A stretch of DNA of 64,000 bases, from contig JACJZV010000001.1 of NCBI GenBank assembly GCA_020635395.1, positions 1,406,551 through 1,470,550 of the forward strand. The letters are read 5' to 3'. Numbering within the stretch: the first letter of the stretch is position 1; each line of letters begins with the position of its first letter. The position numbers and the translations under genes were made by a program. The notes under the pieces were generated by a model. That model ran no database searches. It saw nothing but the letters and a program-made list of their open reading frames with translations, and had not been told where the DNA came from. Below, in pieces: positions 25,466-34,637 of this stretch. Source of the DNA: Flavobacteriales bacterium. Its GTDB lineage: Bacteria > Bacteroidota > Bacteroidia > NS11-12g > UBA9320.

Positions 25466-26746
25466 ATGAATGTTTTAGTTTTAGGTTCAGGTGGAAGAGA
25501 GCACGTTTTTGTCTGGAAATTGGCTCAAAGTGCGTTGGTAGATAAACTTTTCGTAGCACCCGGAAATGCTGGCACTTCCAGCGTTTGTACCAATGTAGAT
25601 TTAAAAATTCTTGATTTTAAAGGCATTGCCGACTTTTGCTTATCAAATAACATTGATGTCATTATACCTGGTAGCGAAGATCCTTTGGTGGCTGGCATTG
25701 CAGATTATTTTTCTGGAAATGATAAACTAAACCACATTTTTGTTTTAGGCCCGAATAAAGAAGCCGCCCAATTAGAAGGAAGTAAAGACTATGCCAAGCA
25801 GTTTTTAATTGAAAACAATATCCCAACGGCCCAATATCAAACATTCACATCTGACAATATTGCCGCAGCAAAACAATATGTACGAACCAAAACAGCACCT
25901 TATGTTTTAAAAGCCGATGGTTTGGCCGCTGGCAAAGGCGTGGTCATTGCCCAAAATTTAATTGAGGCAGATGCTACGCTGGACGATATGCTGCTGAACA
26001 GTAAATTCGGTGCTGCTGGAAATAGCGTTGTTATCGAGGATTTTTTGGATGGAATTGAGTTTTCGGTGTTTGTTTTATGCGATGGAGAAAATTACGTATT
26101 ACTTCCGGAAGCAAAAGACTATAAGCGAATTGGTGAAGGTGACACAGGCTTAAACACTGGTGGAATGGGGGCGGTGAGCCCGGTGCCATTTGCCGACAAA
26201 GCATTGATGGATAAAGTGGTAGAACAAATTATTGAGCCTACAATGCACGGATTAAAACGACGAAACATCCAATATGTGGGGTTTATTTTCTTTGGTTTGA
26301 TAAATTGCAACGGCCAACCAAAAGTGATAGAATATAATGTACGCATGGGCGACCCAGAAACGGAGGTAGTTTTTCCACGTATAAAAAATGATTTTGGTGA
26401 GATGGTGGATTTTTGCCGTAATAAACGATTAATTGACGCTAATATTGAGTTTGAAAGTAAAGTTTGCACAACCATTTTCGCTGTTAGTGGCGGTTACCCT
26501 GAAGATTATGAAAAGGGAAAAAGGATGACCATTTCATTGGCTTTGCAAACGGAAATGGTGTTTCATGCCGGTACTCAAAAGTCAGATAATGACATTTTGA
26601 CAAATGGGGGTAGGGTTGTGGCATTAAGTGCCTTTGGCAATACCATTGCAGATGCTTTAAAGCATAGCTATCAAAATGTTGCAGAAATAAAATTTGACGG
26701 AATGTATTACCGAAAAGATATTGGAAAAGACCTTTTAAATAATTAA
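25466..26746 (+). CDS. purD: Phosphoribosylamine-glycine ligase
   Basis: 426 residues from the ATG at 25466 (MNVLVLGSGGREHVFVWKL); the reading frame is open further up, but family alignments start here. It is an ATP-grasp enzyme that makes glycinamide ribonucleotide from phosphoribosylamine, glycine and ATP in purine synthesis. It has KADGLAAGKGV, the ATP-grasp loop and the IEYNVRMGDPE metal-binding motif. A 52-residue membrane protein gene starts two bases after its stop. Confidence 0.96.
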   Translation: MNVLVLGSGGREHVFVWKLAQSALVDKLFVAPGNAGTSSVCTNVDLKILDFKGIADFCLSNNIDVIIPGSEDPLVAGIADYFSGNDKLNHIFVLGPNKEAAQLEGSKDYAKQFLIENNIPTAQYQTFTSDNIAAAKQYVRTKTAPYVLKADGLAAGKGVVIAQNLIEADATLDDMLLNSKFGAAGNSVVIEDFLDGIEFSVFVLCDGENYVLLPEAKDYKRIGEGDTGLNTGGMGAVSPVPFADKALMDKVVEQIIEPTMHGLKRRNIQYVGFIFFGLINCNGQPKVIEYNVRMGDPETEVVFPRIKNDFGEMVDFCRNKRLIDANIEFESKVCTTIFAVSGGYPEDYEKGKRMTISLALQTEMVFHAGTQKSDNDILTNGGRVVALSAFGNTIADALKHSYQNVAEIKFDGMYYRKDIGKDLLNN

Positions 26747-26748
26747 TT

Positions 26749-26907
26749 ATGAGCGTATTAAAGAAAATATTGGGCTACCTCACCTTGAAAAAGGATGAGG
26801 AATTTGGGGATACTTCATTTACAAAACCGATGCACCGCATAAACAAAATCAGCATTTTCATGTTTCTATTTGCAATCATTATTTTGCTGATTAAGTTTGC
26901 CTTTTAA
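26749..26907 (+). CDS. Small single-pass membrane protein
   Basis: 52 residues from ATG 26749 to TAA 26905-26907. A charged N-terminal half (MSVLKKILGYLTLKKDEEF) is followed by HRINKISIFMFLFAIIIL, a C-terminal transmembrane helix. It resembles the short DUF6728-type membrane proteins of Bacteroidota, though I am not certain of that assignment. It follows purD by two bases, so it is co-transcribed. Confidence 0.6.
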   Translation: MSVLKKILGYLTLKKDEEFGDTSFTKPMHRINKISIFMFLFAIIILLIKFAF

Positions 26908-26957
26908 ATCAAATGGAACAGCTTTTGACAAAAGAGAATTAATTAAATAGAATTATT

Positions 26958-27650
26958 ATGTTTTCAGGTGCTTACATGGGGGCTTATCTTATTGGTGGAA
27001 TCATTGCCTTTGTTGGCATGATTGTTCAGGGAAGGCTCCGTTCAAAATTTAAACAGTACAGCGAAACACCAATTTCGAGTAACTTATCAGGCAAAGAAAT
27101 AGCTGAAAAAATGCTTCGCGACAACGGAATCTATGACGTAAAAGTTATTTCTGTTCAGGGGCAACTTACAGACCATTACAATCCGGTAAATAAAACGGTA
27201 AACCTAAGCGAAGCCGTTTATAACTATAGAAACGCTGCCGCTGCGGCTGTTGCCGCACACGAATGTGGACACGCCGTGCAACATGCCAATGCGTATAGTT
27301 GGTTAGAATTTCGCAGCAAAATGGTTCCTGCTGTTAAAATTAGCTCCACATTGGTGCAGTTTGTTTTAATAGGAGGCATTTTAATGGTTAATACCTTTCC
27401 AAATCTATTATTGGCCGGTATAGTTCTTTTTGCTGTAACAACGCTTTTTTCGTTTGTTACCCTTCCTGTAGAGTTTGATGCAAGCCGAAGGGCATTGGTT
27501 TGGATGCGAACCAGCAACGTGGTTTCAACTCGTGAATTAGAGGACAGTAAAGATGCCTTAAAATGGGCCGCACTTACCTATGTGGTAGCAGCCTTAGGAT
27601 CTTTGGCAACGTTACTTTATTATGTATCTGTTTATTTAAATAGGAGATAA
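26958..27650 (+). CDS. YugP-type zinc metallopeptidase, membrane bound
   Basis: 230 residues with an N-terminal membrane helix (AYLIGGIIAFVGMIV). The catalytic HExxH motif is HECGH (H101, E102, H105) in AAAVAAHECGHAVQHANAY. Two further membrane segments are near residues 130-170 and a last one is at the C-terminus. This is the DUF/YugP peptidase family; substrates are unknown. It ends three bases before the next gene, which begins with TTG. Confidence 0.88.
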   Translation: MFSGAYMGAYLIGGIIAFVGMIVQGRLRSKFKQYSETPISSNLSGKEIAEKMLRDNGIYDVKVISVQGQLTDHYNPVNKTVNLSEAVYNYRNAAAAAVAAHECGHAVQHANAYSWLEFRSKMVPAVKISSTLVQFVLIGGILMVNTFPNLLLAGIVLFAVTTLFSFVTLPVEFDASRRALVWMRTSNVVSTRELEDSKDALKWAALTYVVAALGSLATLLYYVSVYLNRR

Positions 27651-27653
27651 TCT

Positions 27654-28943
27654 TTGTTTCGCAAGATTTTAATATTCAGCCTGTTGTACATTGCGTTTAA
27701 CGTAAATGCACAACAATTTAAGGTAAATCTAACGGAGCGGGTGCAGGACGATAAAATATCAAAATCGCTTGCCATACTTCCGGTTTATAAATTTCAATCA
27801 TCTGTGATTGAACCTTTTAGCATGTTTGGAATTGAAGATAAAAACAAAGAGGAATTAAAACCTCTTCAAATTAAGCAATTGCCTGATATGAAAGGTTTTA
27901 AAGACACCGGATACACTTACATATATTTTTCTGGGGCAAACAATGAAGAAAATCAAGGGTATTGTCTTACATTGATTGGAAACTATACCAGAACTGTTCG
28001 AACCGTTTACTTCTTTATTGATAGAAACAACAATTTAGATTTTACCGATGACGGCATGCCCGACAGTATGACCTATATGGATGAAACCGTTGATATTTCT
28101 TTAAAAAACACTATAAATCCGGAGGCCGAACACCATTTAAAACTTACCAGAGTTCAATATGGCCAAAATTTGGCTTACAAAAAATTGTTGACAGAACACT
28201 TTACAAAACATCAAGGAAACAAAATATTTACAGATATCAACTACTGTTTTCGGGAGCAACGAATGAACACCATTGCCGGAACTTATAGAAGTGAAACAGA
28301 TAGTTTTGTTTTGTCGCTTAAAGATATGAATAACGACGGGTTGTTCAATCAGCCCTGCACAGATAAGTTTTATTGTGGTGGAGTAGGTGATGAAATTCTT
28401 ACGGAAGAAATGAATTTTGTATTACCCAATAGCAGCGAAATGTACTTTGAATGGAATCGAAAAAGATACCATATTCTTGGTATTGACCCTGCGGGAAAAT
28501 TTATTGAATTGGAGGTAGCAAAAGAGCAAGAATTAACAAAACAACTTGCTGTTGGTAAAAAGATACCAAAGTTCACCTTTGTAAATACGCAGTATGAAAA
28601 GGAAGAAATAAAGAAATATAAGAAAAAACCTGTTTACATATTCTTTTGGGATAGAACAAATTTGAGCGATGATGATACACTTTATCTCGGCAAATTGGAA
28701 CGAGAATTTGGTGACAAAATTCAAATTGTGGCATTAAATCATGGCGACAAACCCCGCGAAGTGCTTAAAGATCAATACTATAGACTATACCGATGGCATA
28801 TAGGATTTTCAAGTTATTCATTAGGCAAAATATTCTATATAGAAAGTCTAAACAGAGGTTACTTACTCAAAAAAAGGCTAAAACTTACGAACGATGATAT
28901 TTCGCCAAAAGAAGTATATGAATTGGTAAGTACTTGGAAATGA
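27654..28943 (+). CDS. Secreted protein with a cysteine-less thioredoxin-like C-terminal domain
   Basis: 429 residues starting with TTG at 27654, chosen because the following residues form a signal peptide (FRKILIFSLLYIAFNVNA). The middle region has a FFIDRNNNLDFTDDGM calcium-loop-like motif and a second one (DMNNDGLFNQP). The C-terminal ~130 residues (VGKKIPKFTFVNTQYEKEEIKKYKKKPVYIFFWDRTNL...) resemble the TlpA/AhpC thioredoxin fold, but the CxxC position reads WDRT, so redox activity is unlikely. It overlaps the methyltransferase start (ATGA). Confidence 0.65.
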   Translation: MFRKILIFSLLYIAFNVNAQQFKVNLTERVQDDKISKSLAILPVYKFQSSVIEPFSMFGIEDKNKEELKPLQIKQLPDMKGFKDTGYTYIYFSGANNEENQGYCLTLIGNYTRTVRTVYFFIDRNNNLDFTDDGMPDSMTYMDETVDISLKNTINPEAEHHLKLTRVQYGQNLAYKKLLTEHFTKHQGNKIFTDINYCFREQRMNTIAGTYRSETDSFVLSLKDMNNDGLFNQPCTDKFYCGGVGDEILTEEMNFVLPNSSEMYFEWNRKRYHILGIDPAGKFIELEVAKEQELTKQLAVGKKIPKFTFVNTQYEKEEIKKYKKKPVYIFFWDRTNLSDDDTLYLGKLEREFGDKIQIVALNHGDKPREVLKDQYYRLYRWHIGFSSYSLGKIFYIESLNRGYLLKKRLKLTNDDISPKEVYELVSTWK

Positions 28944-29554
28944 AAGACTTTTGGAATTGCCGATATGCGGAGCAAGAATATGCCTACGGCAAAGAACCAA
29001 ATCAATTTCTATTAGAGTGTTTCTCAAGATTTAATTTTTCTGGAAACATTTTGTTTCCGGCAGAAGGCGAGGGACGAAATGCCGTATATGCTGCACGGCA
29101 TGGTTTAAAAGTACATGCTTTCGACATCAGTGAAGAAGGCAAAAAGAAGGCTGAAAATCTGGCCGCAGAAAGTGGAGTTTGTATTGAATATGTTGTAGCC
29201 GATTTTGAACAGTTTCTAAAAAATGATTTTAAATTTGATACTATAGTTCTCATTTACAATCATTTACCATCAAAGATGATGGAGAAATATGCATCGAGAT
29301 TGGTTGAAATGCTTCAACCCAATGGTCGAATAATTTTAGAAGGGTTCAGTGAGAATAACTTACCGCTTCGGGAAAAAAATCCTTCGGTGGGCGGGCCTGT
29401 AGATGCAGATATGCTCTACACCCTAAAAAAAGTTGAACATTTTTTTAGGGATTTAAAAACAATGTATTTGCAGGAAGAAATAGTGGAGCTGAACGAAGGA
29501 AACTATCATAACGGTCTTGCAAGTGTTATTCGATACATTGGAGTAAAAAATTAG
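28940..29554 (+). CDS. Class I SAM-dependent methyltransferase
   Basis: 204 residues from the ATG at 28940 (MKDFWNCRYAEQEYAYGKEPNQFL). The SAM-binding region has ILFPAEGEGRNAVYAARHGLKVHAFDIS (motif I plus acidic motif II) and VADFEQF (motif III). This N-terminal DFW..RY...EYAYG..PN pattern is shared with TehB/thiopurine-like small-molecule methyltransferases. The acceptor is unknown. It overlaps the previous stop by four bases. Confidence 0.88.
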   Translation: MKDFWNCRYAEQEYAYGKEPNQFLLECFSRFNFSGNILFPAEGEGRNAVYAARHGLKVHAFDISEEGKKKAENLAAESGVCIEYVVADFEQFLKNDFKFDTIVLIYNHLPSKMMEKYASRLVEMLQPNGRIILEGFSENNLPLREKNPSVGGPVDADMLYTLKKVEHFFRDLKTMYLQEEIVELNEGNYHNGLASVIRYIGVKN

Positions 29555-29605
29555 AGCAATTCACAATCAATTTTCCTATTTTTACCAAAAAAACAATTCA
29601 AAAGA

Positions 29606-31261
29606 ATGAGTGATTTTTTGTGGTTTAAAAGCTATCCCGACTTTGTTTCAAAGAGCATTACGCTCGACAGATACAACAGCATCAACGATATATACAACGA
29701 TGGCATAAGAAAATATGGCGATAAAGTAGCCTACAAAAACATGGATGTTAATCTGACTTTCAATCAGTTAAATGAACATGTAAATGCTTTTGCCTGGTAT
29801 ATTCAAAACAAAACAAATCTCAAAAAAGGAGATACTGTGGCCGTGCAAATGCCCAATTTGCTTCAATTTCCGGTGGTTATTTTTGCCTGTTTAAAGTTGG
29901 GTTTGGTTTTGGTTAACACCAATCCGCTTTACACCGCCGAAGAGATGCGGCATCAATACAAAGATTCTGAGGCGAAAGCAATTATCATTTTAGAAAATTT
30001 TGGAGACAAACTTCAAAAAATACTTCCCGAAACAAAAATTGAACTAGTGATTGTGACCACCATCGGCGATATGTTGGGTGGCTTAAAAGGTGCCATAACT
30101 AATTTTGTTGTGCGAAAAATTAAGAAAATGGTTCCGGCTCATAGCTTGCCAAATGCCCTAAGTTTTAAGCAAATATTGGCAGAAGGCAAGGGCAAATCGC
30201 CAAAACACGTTGAGGTTGGATTGCGTGATTTAGCATTTTTGCAATATACCGGAGGCACCACCGGAGTTTCAAAAGGGGCCATGCTTTCGCACGGAAATAT
30301 TTGTGCCAATGTGCAGCAGGTAGAAGCGTGGCTCGATAAATTGTTTACAGAAGGGGAGGAGGTTATTATCACTGCACTTCCGCTCTACCACATTTTTGCC
30401 TTAACCGCCAATTGCATTGTGTTTTATCGGTATGGAGCCAAAAATGTTTTAATAACCAATCCTCGTGATATGAAATCTTTTTGCAAGGATTTGAAAAAGA
30501 ATCCGTTTGGTGTTTTAACTGGTGTAAACACGCTGTTTAACGGACTTTTGAATCAAGAGGCATTTAGAAATCTTGATTTTTCTAATTTAAAATTATCGCT
30601 TGGTGGTGGTATGGCCGTGCAAGATGCCGTGGCCGACCGTTGGGAAAAAACAACCAATTCACCACTATTAGAGGCTTATGGTTTGTCGGAAACCAGCCCC
30701 GCTGCCACCATAAATCCGGTTGACGGAACTCATCAGCGAGGAACTATTGGATTGCCTCTTCCCAATACCGAATTGCAAATTTTTGATGATAATCTCAACA
30801 TTTTAAAACAGGGAGAAATTGGAGAAATTGGCATAAAAGGACCTCAAGTCATGCATGGTTATTGGAAAAATGATGCGGAAACGAAACGCGTTTTTCATGG
30901 CGATTATTTTTTATCGGGAGATGTGGGGTATATGACCGAAGATGGTTTTTTTAAGATAGTTGATAGAAAAAAAGAAATGGTCAATGTATCGGGCTTCAAT
31001 GTATATCCGAACGAAATTGAGGCCGCCATTATGCAAAACCCAAAGGTGCTTGAGGTGGGTGTGCGAGGGGAGAAAACCGAGAACGGCTCTGAATTTGTAA
31101 AGGCGTTTGTCGTAAAAAAGGATTCAAGTCTTTCCGAAAAAGAGGTCATTGAGTTTTGTCATTCTGTGCTTACCAATTATAAAGTGCCGAGAGAAGTGGT
31201 TTTTAGAGATGAATTGCCCAAATCAAACGTGGGCAAAATTATGAGGCGACTATTGAAATAA
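29606..31261 (+). CDS. fadD: Long-chain fatty acid-CoA ligase (AMP-binding)
   Basis: A 551-residue ANL-superfamily enzyme. It activates fatty acids as acyl-AMP and then acyl-CoA at the inner membrane. The P-loop is YTGGTTGVSKG at residues 214-224; AYGLSETSP, GDVGYMTEDGFFKIVDRKKEM and the catalytic lysine in PKSNVGKIMRR near the C-terminus are present. Length and motifs fit FadD more closely than acetyl-CoA synthetase. It begins with ATG 52 bases after the methyltransferase stop. Confidence 0.93.
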   Translation: MSDFLWFKSYPDFVSKSITLDRYNSINDIYNDGIRKYGDKVAYKNMDVNLTFNQLNEHVNAFAWYIQNKTNLKKGDTVAVQMPNLLQFPVVIFACLKLGLVLVNTNPLYTAEEMRHQYKDSEAKAIIILENFGDKLQKILPETKIELVIVTTIGDMLGGLKGAITNFVVRKIKKMVPAHSLPNALSFKQILAEGKGKSPKHVEVGLRDLAFLQYTGGTTGVSKGAMLSHGNICANVQQVEAWLDKLFTEGEEVIITALPLYHIFALTANCIVFYRYGAKNVLITNPRDMKSFCKDLKKNPFGVLTGVNTLFNGLLNQEAFRNLDFSNLKLSLGGGMAVQDAVADRWEKTTNSPLLEAYGLSETSPAATINPVDGTHQRGTIGLPLPNTELQIFDDNLNILKQGEIGEIGIKGPQVMHGYWKNDAETKRVFHGDYFLSGDVGYMTEDGFFKIVDRKKEMVNVSGFNVYPNEIEAAIMQNPKVLEVGVRGEKTENGSEFVKAFVVKKDSSLSEKEVIEFCHSVLTNYKVPREVVFRDELPKSNVGKIMRRLLK

Positions 31262-31268
31262 AACAATT

Positions 31269-31913
31269 TTGAAAAGAACCGGATTTATACTTGTTGCTTT
31301 CCTTTTTTTATTGATGATTGTTTTATTGATTTTAACAAAATATCAATATCATAAGCAGTATAAATCCATTCATATAAATAAAACCTTGATTGAAAAAACC
31401 TACGAAAACTATGCAGATTTAACCAAAAAAATGGCCGACAAATATGAAATCCCGCAAGAGTATTTATTGGCACTTATTGTTTTAGAATCGTCTGGCAGAA
31501 AGGTTATTCCACATCGATTTGAGCCGCGGGTTTTTGAAAAACTTAAAGCGGTTGGCAATGGCAAATCAACTCAATTTGAGGGAATTACAAAGGAGGATTT
31601 AAATAATAAATCAGAGGCACAACTGAAACAGTTGGCCAGCAGTTGGGGGCCTTTTCAGATTATGGGTTACAAAAGCATACAAATGAACCTTACTCTTAAT
31701 GACCTTATTGGGAAAAATGGCTTTGAAACAGCTGTAAAATGGATTATTTCCGATTATGGAAGCTATTTGATTGAGGAAGATTATAAAAACGCTTTTCACA
31801 TTCACAACACAGGGAAAAAATACCCATTAATTGGTAAGCCAAAAACATTTCACAAAGACTATGTGCCACGTGGTTTGAAGTATGTGGAAGAGTTTCACAA
31901 AATGTGCGGTTAA
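31269..31913 (+). CDS. Membrane-anchored N-acetylmuramidase-like protein
   Basis: 214 residues, TTG start, with an N-terminal signal anchor (TGFILVAFLFLLMIVLLIL). The extracytoplasmic part reads LLALIVLESSGRKVIPHRFEPRVFEKL ... SWGPFQIMGYKSIQMN, resembling the N-acetylmuramidase (DUF3380-type) fold with a putative catalytic Glu in LESSG. It probably acts on peptidoglycan in the periplasm; the assignment is from motif resemblance only. Confidence 0.6.
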   Translation: MKRTGFILVAFLFLLMIVLLILTKYQYHKQYKSIHINKTLIEKTYENYADLTKKMADKYEIPQEYLLALIVLESSGRKVIPHRFEPRVFEKLKAVGNGKSTQFEGITKEDLNNKSEAQLKQLASSWGPFQIMGYKSIQMNLTLNDLIGKNGFETAVKWIISDYGSYLIEEDYKNAFHIHNTGKKYPLIGKPKTFHKDYVPRGLKYVEEFHKMCG

Positions 31914-31951
31914 ATAGAATAATACCAATCAATTTTCAACAATTGGCTTCC

Positions 31952-31959
31952 TATATTTG
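31952..31959 (+). promoter_or_regulatory. -7 promoter element of the Cys/Met PLP-enzyme gene
   Basis: TATATTTG matches TAnnTTTG, 19 bases before the ATG at 31978. Confidence 0.4.
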
Positions 31960-31977
31960 CCGCTCTTTGATTTTAAT

Positions 31978-33117
31978 ATGAAATTCAATACAAAAACAAT
32001 TCATGCCGGCGTGCACCCCGACCCAACTACCGGTGCCATTATGACCCCAATTTATCAAACTTCAACCTATGCACAGGCATCGCCCGGCAACCATAAGGGC
32101 TATGAATATAGCCGAACTCACAACCCAACCAGAACCCAACTTCAAGACAATTTGGCTGCATTGGAAAATGCCAAACATGGCCTTTGTTTTAGCAGCGGCA
32201 TGGCCGCTATTGATGCGGTAATAAAATTACTTTCTCCTGGTGATGAGGTTATTTCTACCAACGATTTGTACGGCGGTTCATATCGAATTTTTACTAAAAT
32301 TTTCGAGTTTTATGGCATCAAGTTTCACTTTGTGGATATGGCCAATTTGGAAGCTGTTAAGCAAAAAATTTCTGACAAAACAAAACTCTTTTGGGTAGAA
32401 ACACCAACCAATCCTTTGTTAAAAATTATTGATATTGAAGCCATTTCTGCTATTGCAAAGTCGGCCAATTCATTGCTTTGTGTTGACAATACCTTTGCAT
32501 CGCCATACCTACAAAACCCAATGAACTTGGGTGCTGATATTGTGATGCATTCTGTAACAAAATATCTCAATGGACATTCGGATGTAGTTATGGGTGCATT
32601 GCTTTGTAATTCAGACCAATTACATGAAAGGTTAAGTTTTATTCAAAATAGTTGCGGAGGCACACCCGGCCCACAAGATTGTTTTTTGGTGCTACGAGGT
32701 ATAAAAACTCTTCATCTCCGAATGCAACGACACTGTGAGAATGGCGAAAAAATTGCCCATTTTCTTAAAAATCACTCCAAAGTAGCACAGGTTTATTGGC
32801 CAGGTTTTGAGAGCCATCCAAACCATGAGGTTGCTAAAAAACAAATGAGTGGTTTTGGTGGTATGATGTCGTTCACATTGCACGGCGATCGTTTGGATGA
32901 AGCACAAAAGGTAATCAGCAAAACGAAACTATTTACGTTGGCCGAATCATTGGGTGGTGTTGAGTCGCTTTGTGGCCACCCCGCCAGCATGACTCATGCA
33001 TCTATACCAAAAGCAGAACGAGAAAAGGCAGGTTTGAAAGACTCATTGATTCGATTGAGTGTAGGCATTGAGGATGTTGATGATTTAATTGAAGATCTAA
33101 AGCAGGCAATAGGCTAA
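31978..33117 (+). CDS. Cystathionine gamma-synthase/lyase family PLP enzyme
   Basis: 379 residues from ATG 31978 (MKFNTKTIHAGVHPDPTTGAIMTPIYQTSTYAQ). Cys/Met-metabolism PLP family: YEYSRTHNPTR, SSGMAAIDAV, NDLYGGSYR, and the PLP lysine in MHSVTKYLNGHSDVVMG. The reaction could be cystathionine synthesis from an activated homoserine or cystathionine cleavage; sequence alone does not separate these. Its TAA stop shares one base with the ATG of the PrsW-like gene. Confidence 0.9.
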   Translation: MKFNTKTIHAGVHPDPTTGAIMTPIYQTSTYAQASPGNHKGYEYSRTHNPTRTQLQDNLAALENAKHGLCFSSGMAAIDAVIKLLSPGDEVISTNDLYGGSYRIFTKIFEFYGIKFHFVDMANLEAVKQKISDKTKLFWVETPTNPLLKIIDIEAISAIAKSANSLLCVDNTFASPYLQNPMNLGADIVMHSVTKYLNGHSDVVMGALLCNSDQLHERLSFIQNSCGGTPGPQDCFLVLRGIKTLHLRMQRHCENGEKIAHFLKNHSKVAQVYWPGFESHPNHEVAKKQMSGFGGMMSFTLHGDRLDEAQKVISKTKLFTLAESLGGVESLCGHPASMTHASIPKAEREKAGLKDSLIRLSVGIEDVDDLIEDLKQAIG

Positions 33118-33806
33118 TGTGGCTTCTCGCTCTTGCCATAGCCCCGGGTATAGCCATTAGTATTTATATCTATTGGAAGGATAAATACGACAAAGAACCC
33201 GCCAGGTTATTGATTGCTGCTTTTCTTTGGGGAATAGCCAGCACCATTCCTACCCTTATGCTTGAAGGAATTGTAGAAGGTGCGGGAATTTTTCATCAGA
33301 CGAGCCTTGTAAAAACTGCCATATACTCGTTTGCAGGTATTGGGCTAATTGAAGAACTCTGCAAGTTTTTGTTTGTCTATATTTTTCTTTTTCCCAAAGC
33401 TGCTTTCGACGAACCATTTGATGGAATAACCTATTCGGTTTTAGTGGCAATGGGCTTTGCAACCCTCGAAAATATAGCGTATGTGGTTGATAACGGACTT
33501 TCTACAGCTATTGTTAGAATGTTTACAGCCGTTCCGGCACATGCCGCATTTGGTGTAATTATGGGCTTTTTTATGGGGTTGGCCAAGTTTGATAAAAGCC
33601 AATCCAACACCTATTTGGCTTATGCGGTTTTCGTTCCGGCCATATTGCATGCGGCCTACGATTTTCCGTTAATTTTGAGTATATCTCAAACTCCTGAGTG
33701 GATTGGAGAATACAAAATATTAGGAGCTTTTATTACTCTAATCATCGCCATTTGGCTTTCGCGAAGAGCAATAAAGATTCATCAATACAACTCACCATTT
33801 AAATAG
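33117..33806 (+). CDS. PrsW-family intramembrane metalloprotease
   Basis: 229 residues, seven or so transmembrane segments. The PrsW signature EE (E79/E80 in GIGLIEELCKFLFVYIFLF), YSVLVAMGFATLENIAY (conserved Asn/Glu) and VPAHAAFGVIMG/PAILHAAYD His residues supply the zinc site. PrsW proteases cleave anti-sigma factors in Gram-positives; the target here is unknown. It overlaps the upstream PLP-enzyme gene by one base and is followed two bases later by the TIGR02757 gene. Confidence 0.88.
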   Translation: MWLLALAIAPGIAISIYIYWKDKYDKEPARLLIAAFLWGIASTIPTLMLEGIVEGAGIFHQTSLVKTAIYSFAGIGLIEELCKFLFVYIFLFPKAAFDEPFDGITYSVLVAMGFATLENIAYVVDNGLSTAIVRMFTAVPAHAAFGVIMGFFMGLAKFDKSQSNTYLAYAVFVPAILHAAYDFPLILSISQTPEWIGEYKILGAFITLIIAIWLSRRAIKIHQYNSPFK

Positions 33807-33808
33807 GT

Positions 33809-34588
33809 TTGAGTGATTTTCTGAAAATCAAATCTTTACTTGATGATTGGTACCAAAAAACCAATCATATTCGATTTATTGAGAATGACCCTATTTCTAT
33901 TCCTCATAAATTCAGGAAACTGCCAGATATAGAAATTGCCGGTTTTTTTGCGGCCATCATGGCATGGGGAAACCGCAAAACCATTGTTTTAAAATGTACT
34001 GACCTTTTAAATCGGATGGATAATGCTCCGCATGATTTTGTTAGTCATGCAAAAAAAAGTGAATTGGAAAGACTAAAAGGTTTTGTGCATCGAACACTCA
34101 ACGAAACAGATGTGCTTTATTTGGTTGATTTTTTTTGTCGATGGTATGCAGAAAACGATAGTTTGGAAAAGGCTTTTTCGAGGTTTATTACTCCAACGGA
34201 TACATCGGTAGAAAAAGGTTTAATAGGATTCCGAAATCTGGTTTTTAACACTGAATATGTTCCAAAACGAACTCAAAAACACATTTCGAGTCCTGTCACC
34301 AATTCTGCCACCAAACGAATAAATATGTATTTGAGGTGGATGGTTAGAAAAGATAGGAGCGGGGTTGATTTTGGTTTGTGGAACGATATAAATCCAAATC
34401 AACTGGTTTGTCCGCTGGATGTTCATGTACACAGAGTTGCCAGCCATTTGGATTTGCTTACGCGACCGCAATCTGACTGGAAAGCGGCCATTGAATTGAC
34501 AAATAATCTAAAAAAGTTTGATGCCGACGACCCCATAAAATATGATTTTGCCTTATTTGGTTTGGGGTTGGCAGGTTTTGCTAAATAA
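33809..34588 (+). CDS. TIGR02757 (DUF2400) family protein
   Basis: 259 residues starting TTG (MSDFLKIKSLLDDWYQKTN). Family motifs: IAGFFAAIMAWGNRKTI, RTLNETDVLYLVDFF, NMYLRWMVRKDRSGVDFGLW and PLDVHVHRVASHLDLL. The C-terminal half resembles HhH-GPD DNA glycosylase-like proteins, but I know of no demonstrated reaction. It closes a three-gene run with the PrsW-like gene and ends at a strong terminator. Confidence 0.88.
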   Translation: MSDFLKIKSLLDDWYQKTNHIRFIENDPISIPHKFRKLPDIEIAGFFAAIMAWGNRKTIVLKCTDLLNRMDNAPHDFVSHAKKSELERLKGFVHRTLNETDVLYLVDFFCRWYAENDSLEKAFSRFITPTDTSVEKGLIGFRNLVFNTEYVPKRTQKHISSPVTNSATKRINMYLRWMVRKDRSGVDFGLWNDINPNQLVCPLDVHVHRVASHLDLLTRPQSDWKAAIELTNNLKKFDADDPIKYDFALFGLGLAGFAK

Positions 34589-34615
34589 AAAAGGCCTCAC
34601 AAAGTGAGGCCTTTT
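34589..34615. terminator. Bidirectional intrinsic terminator
   Basis: Arms AAAAGGCCTCAC (34589-34600) and GTGAGGCCTTTT (34604-34615) pair perfectly around AAA, with A/T tracts on both sides, between two convergent genes. Confidence 0.9.
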
Positions 34616-34637
34616 ATCTATCTAAAATATTTTGTGT

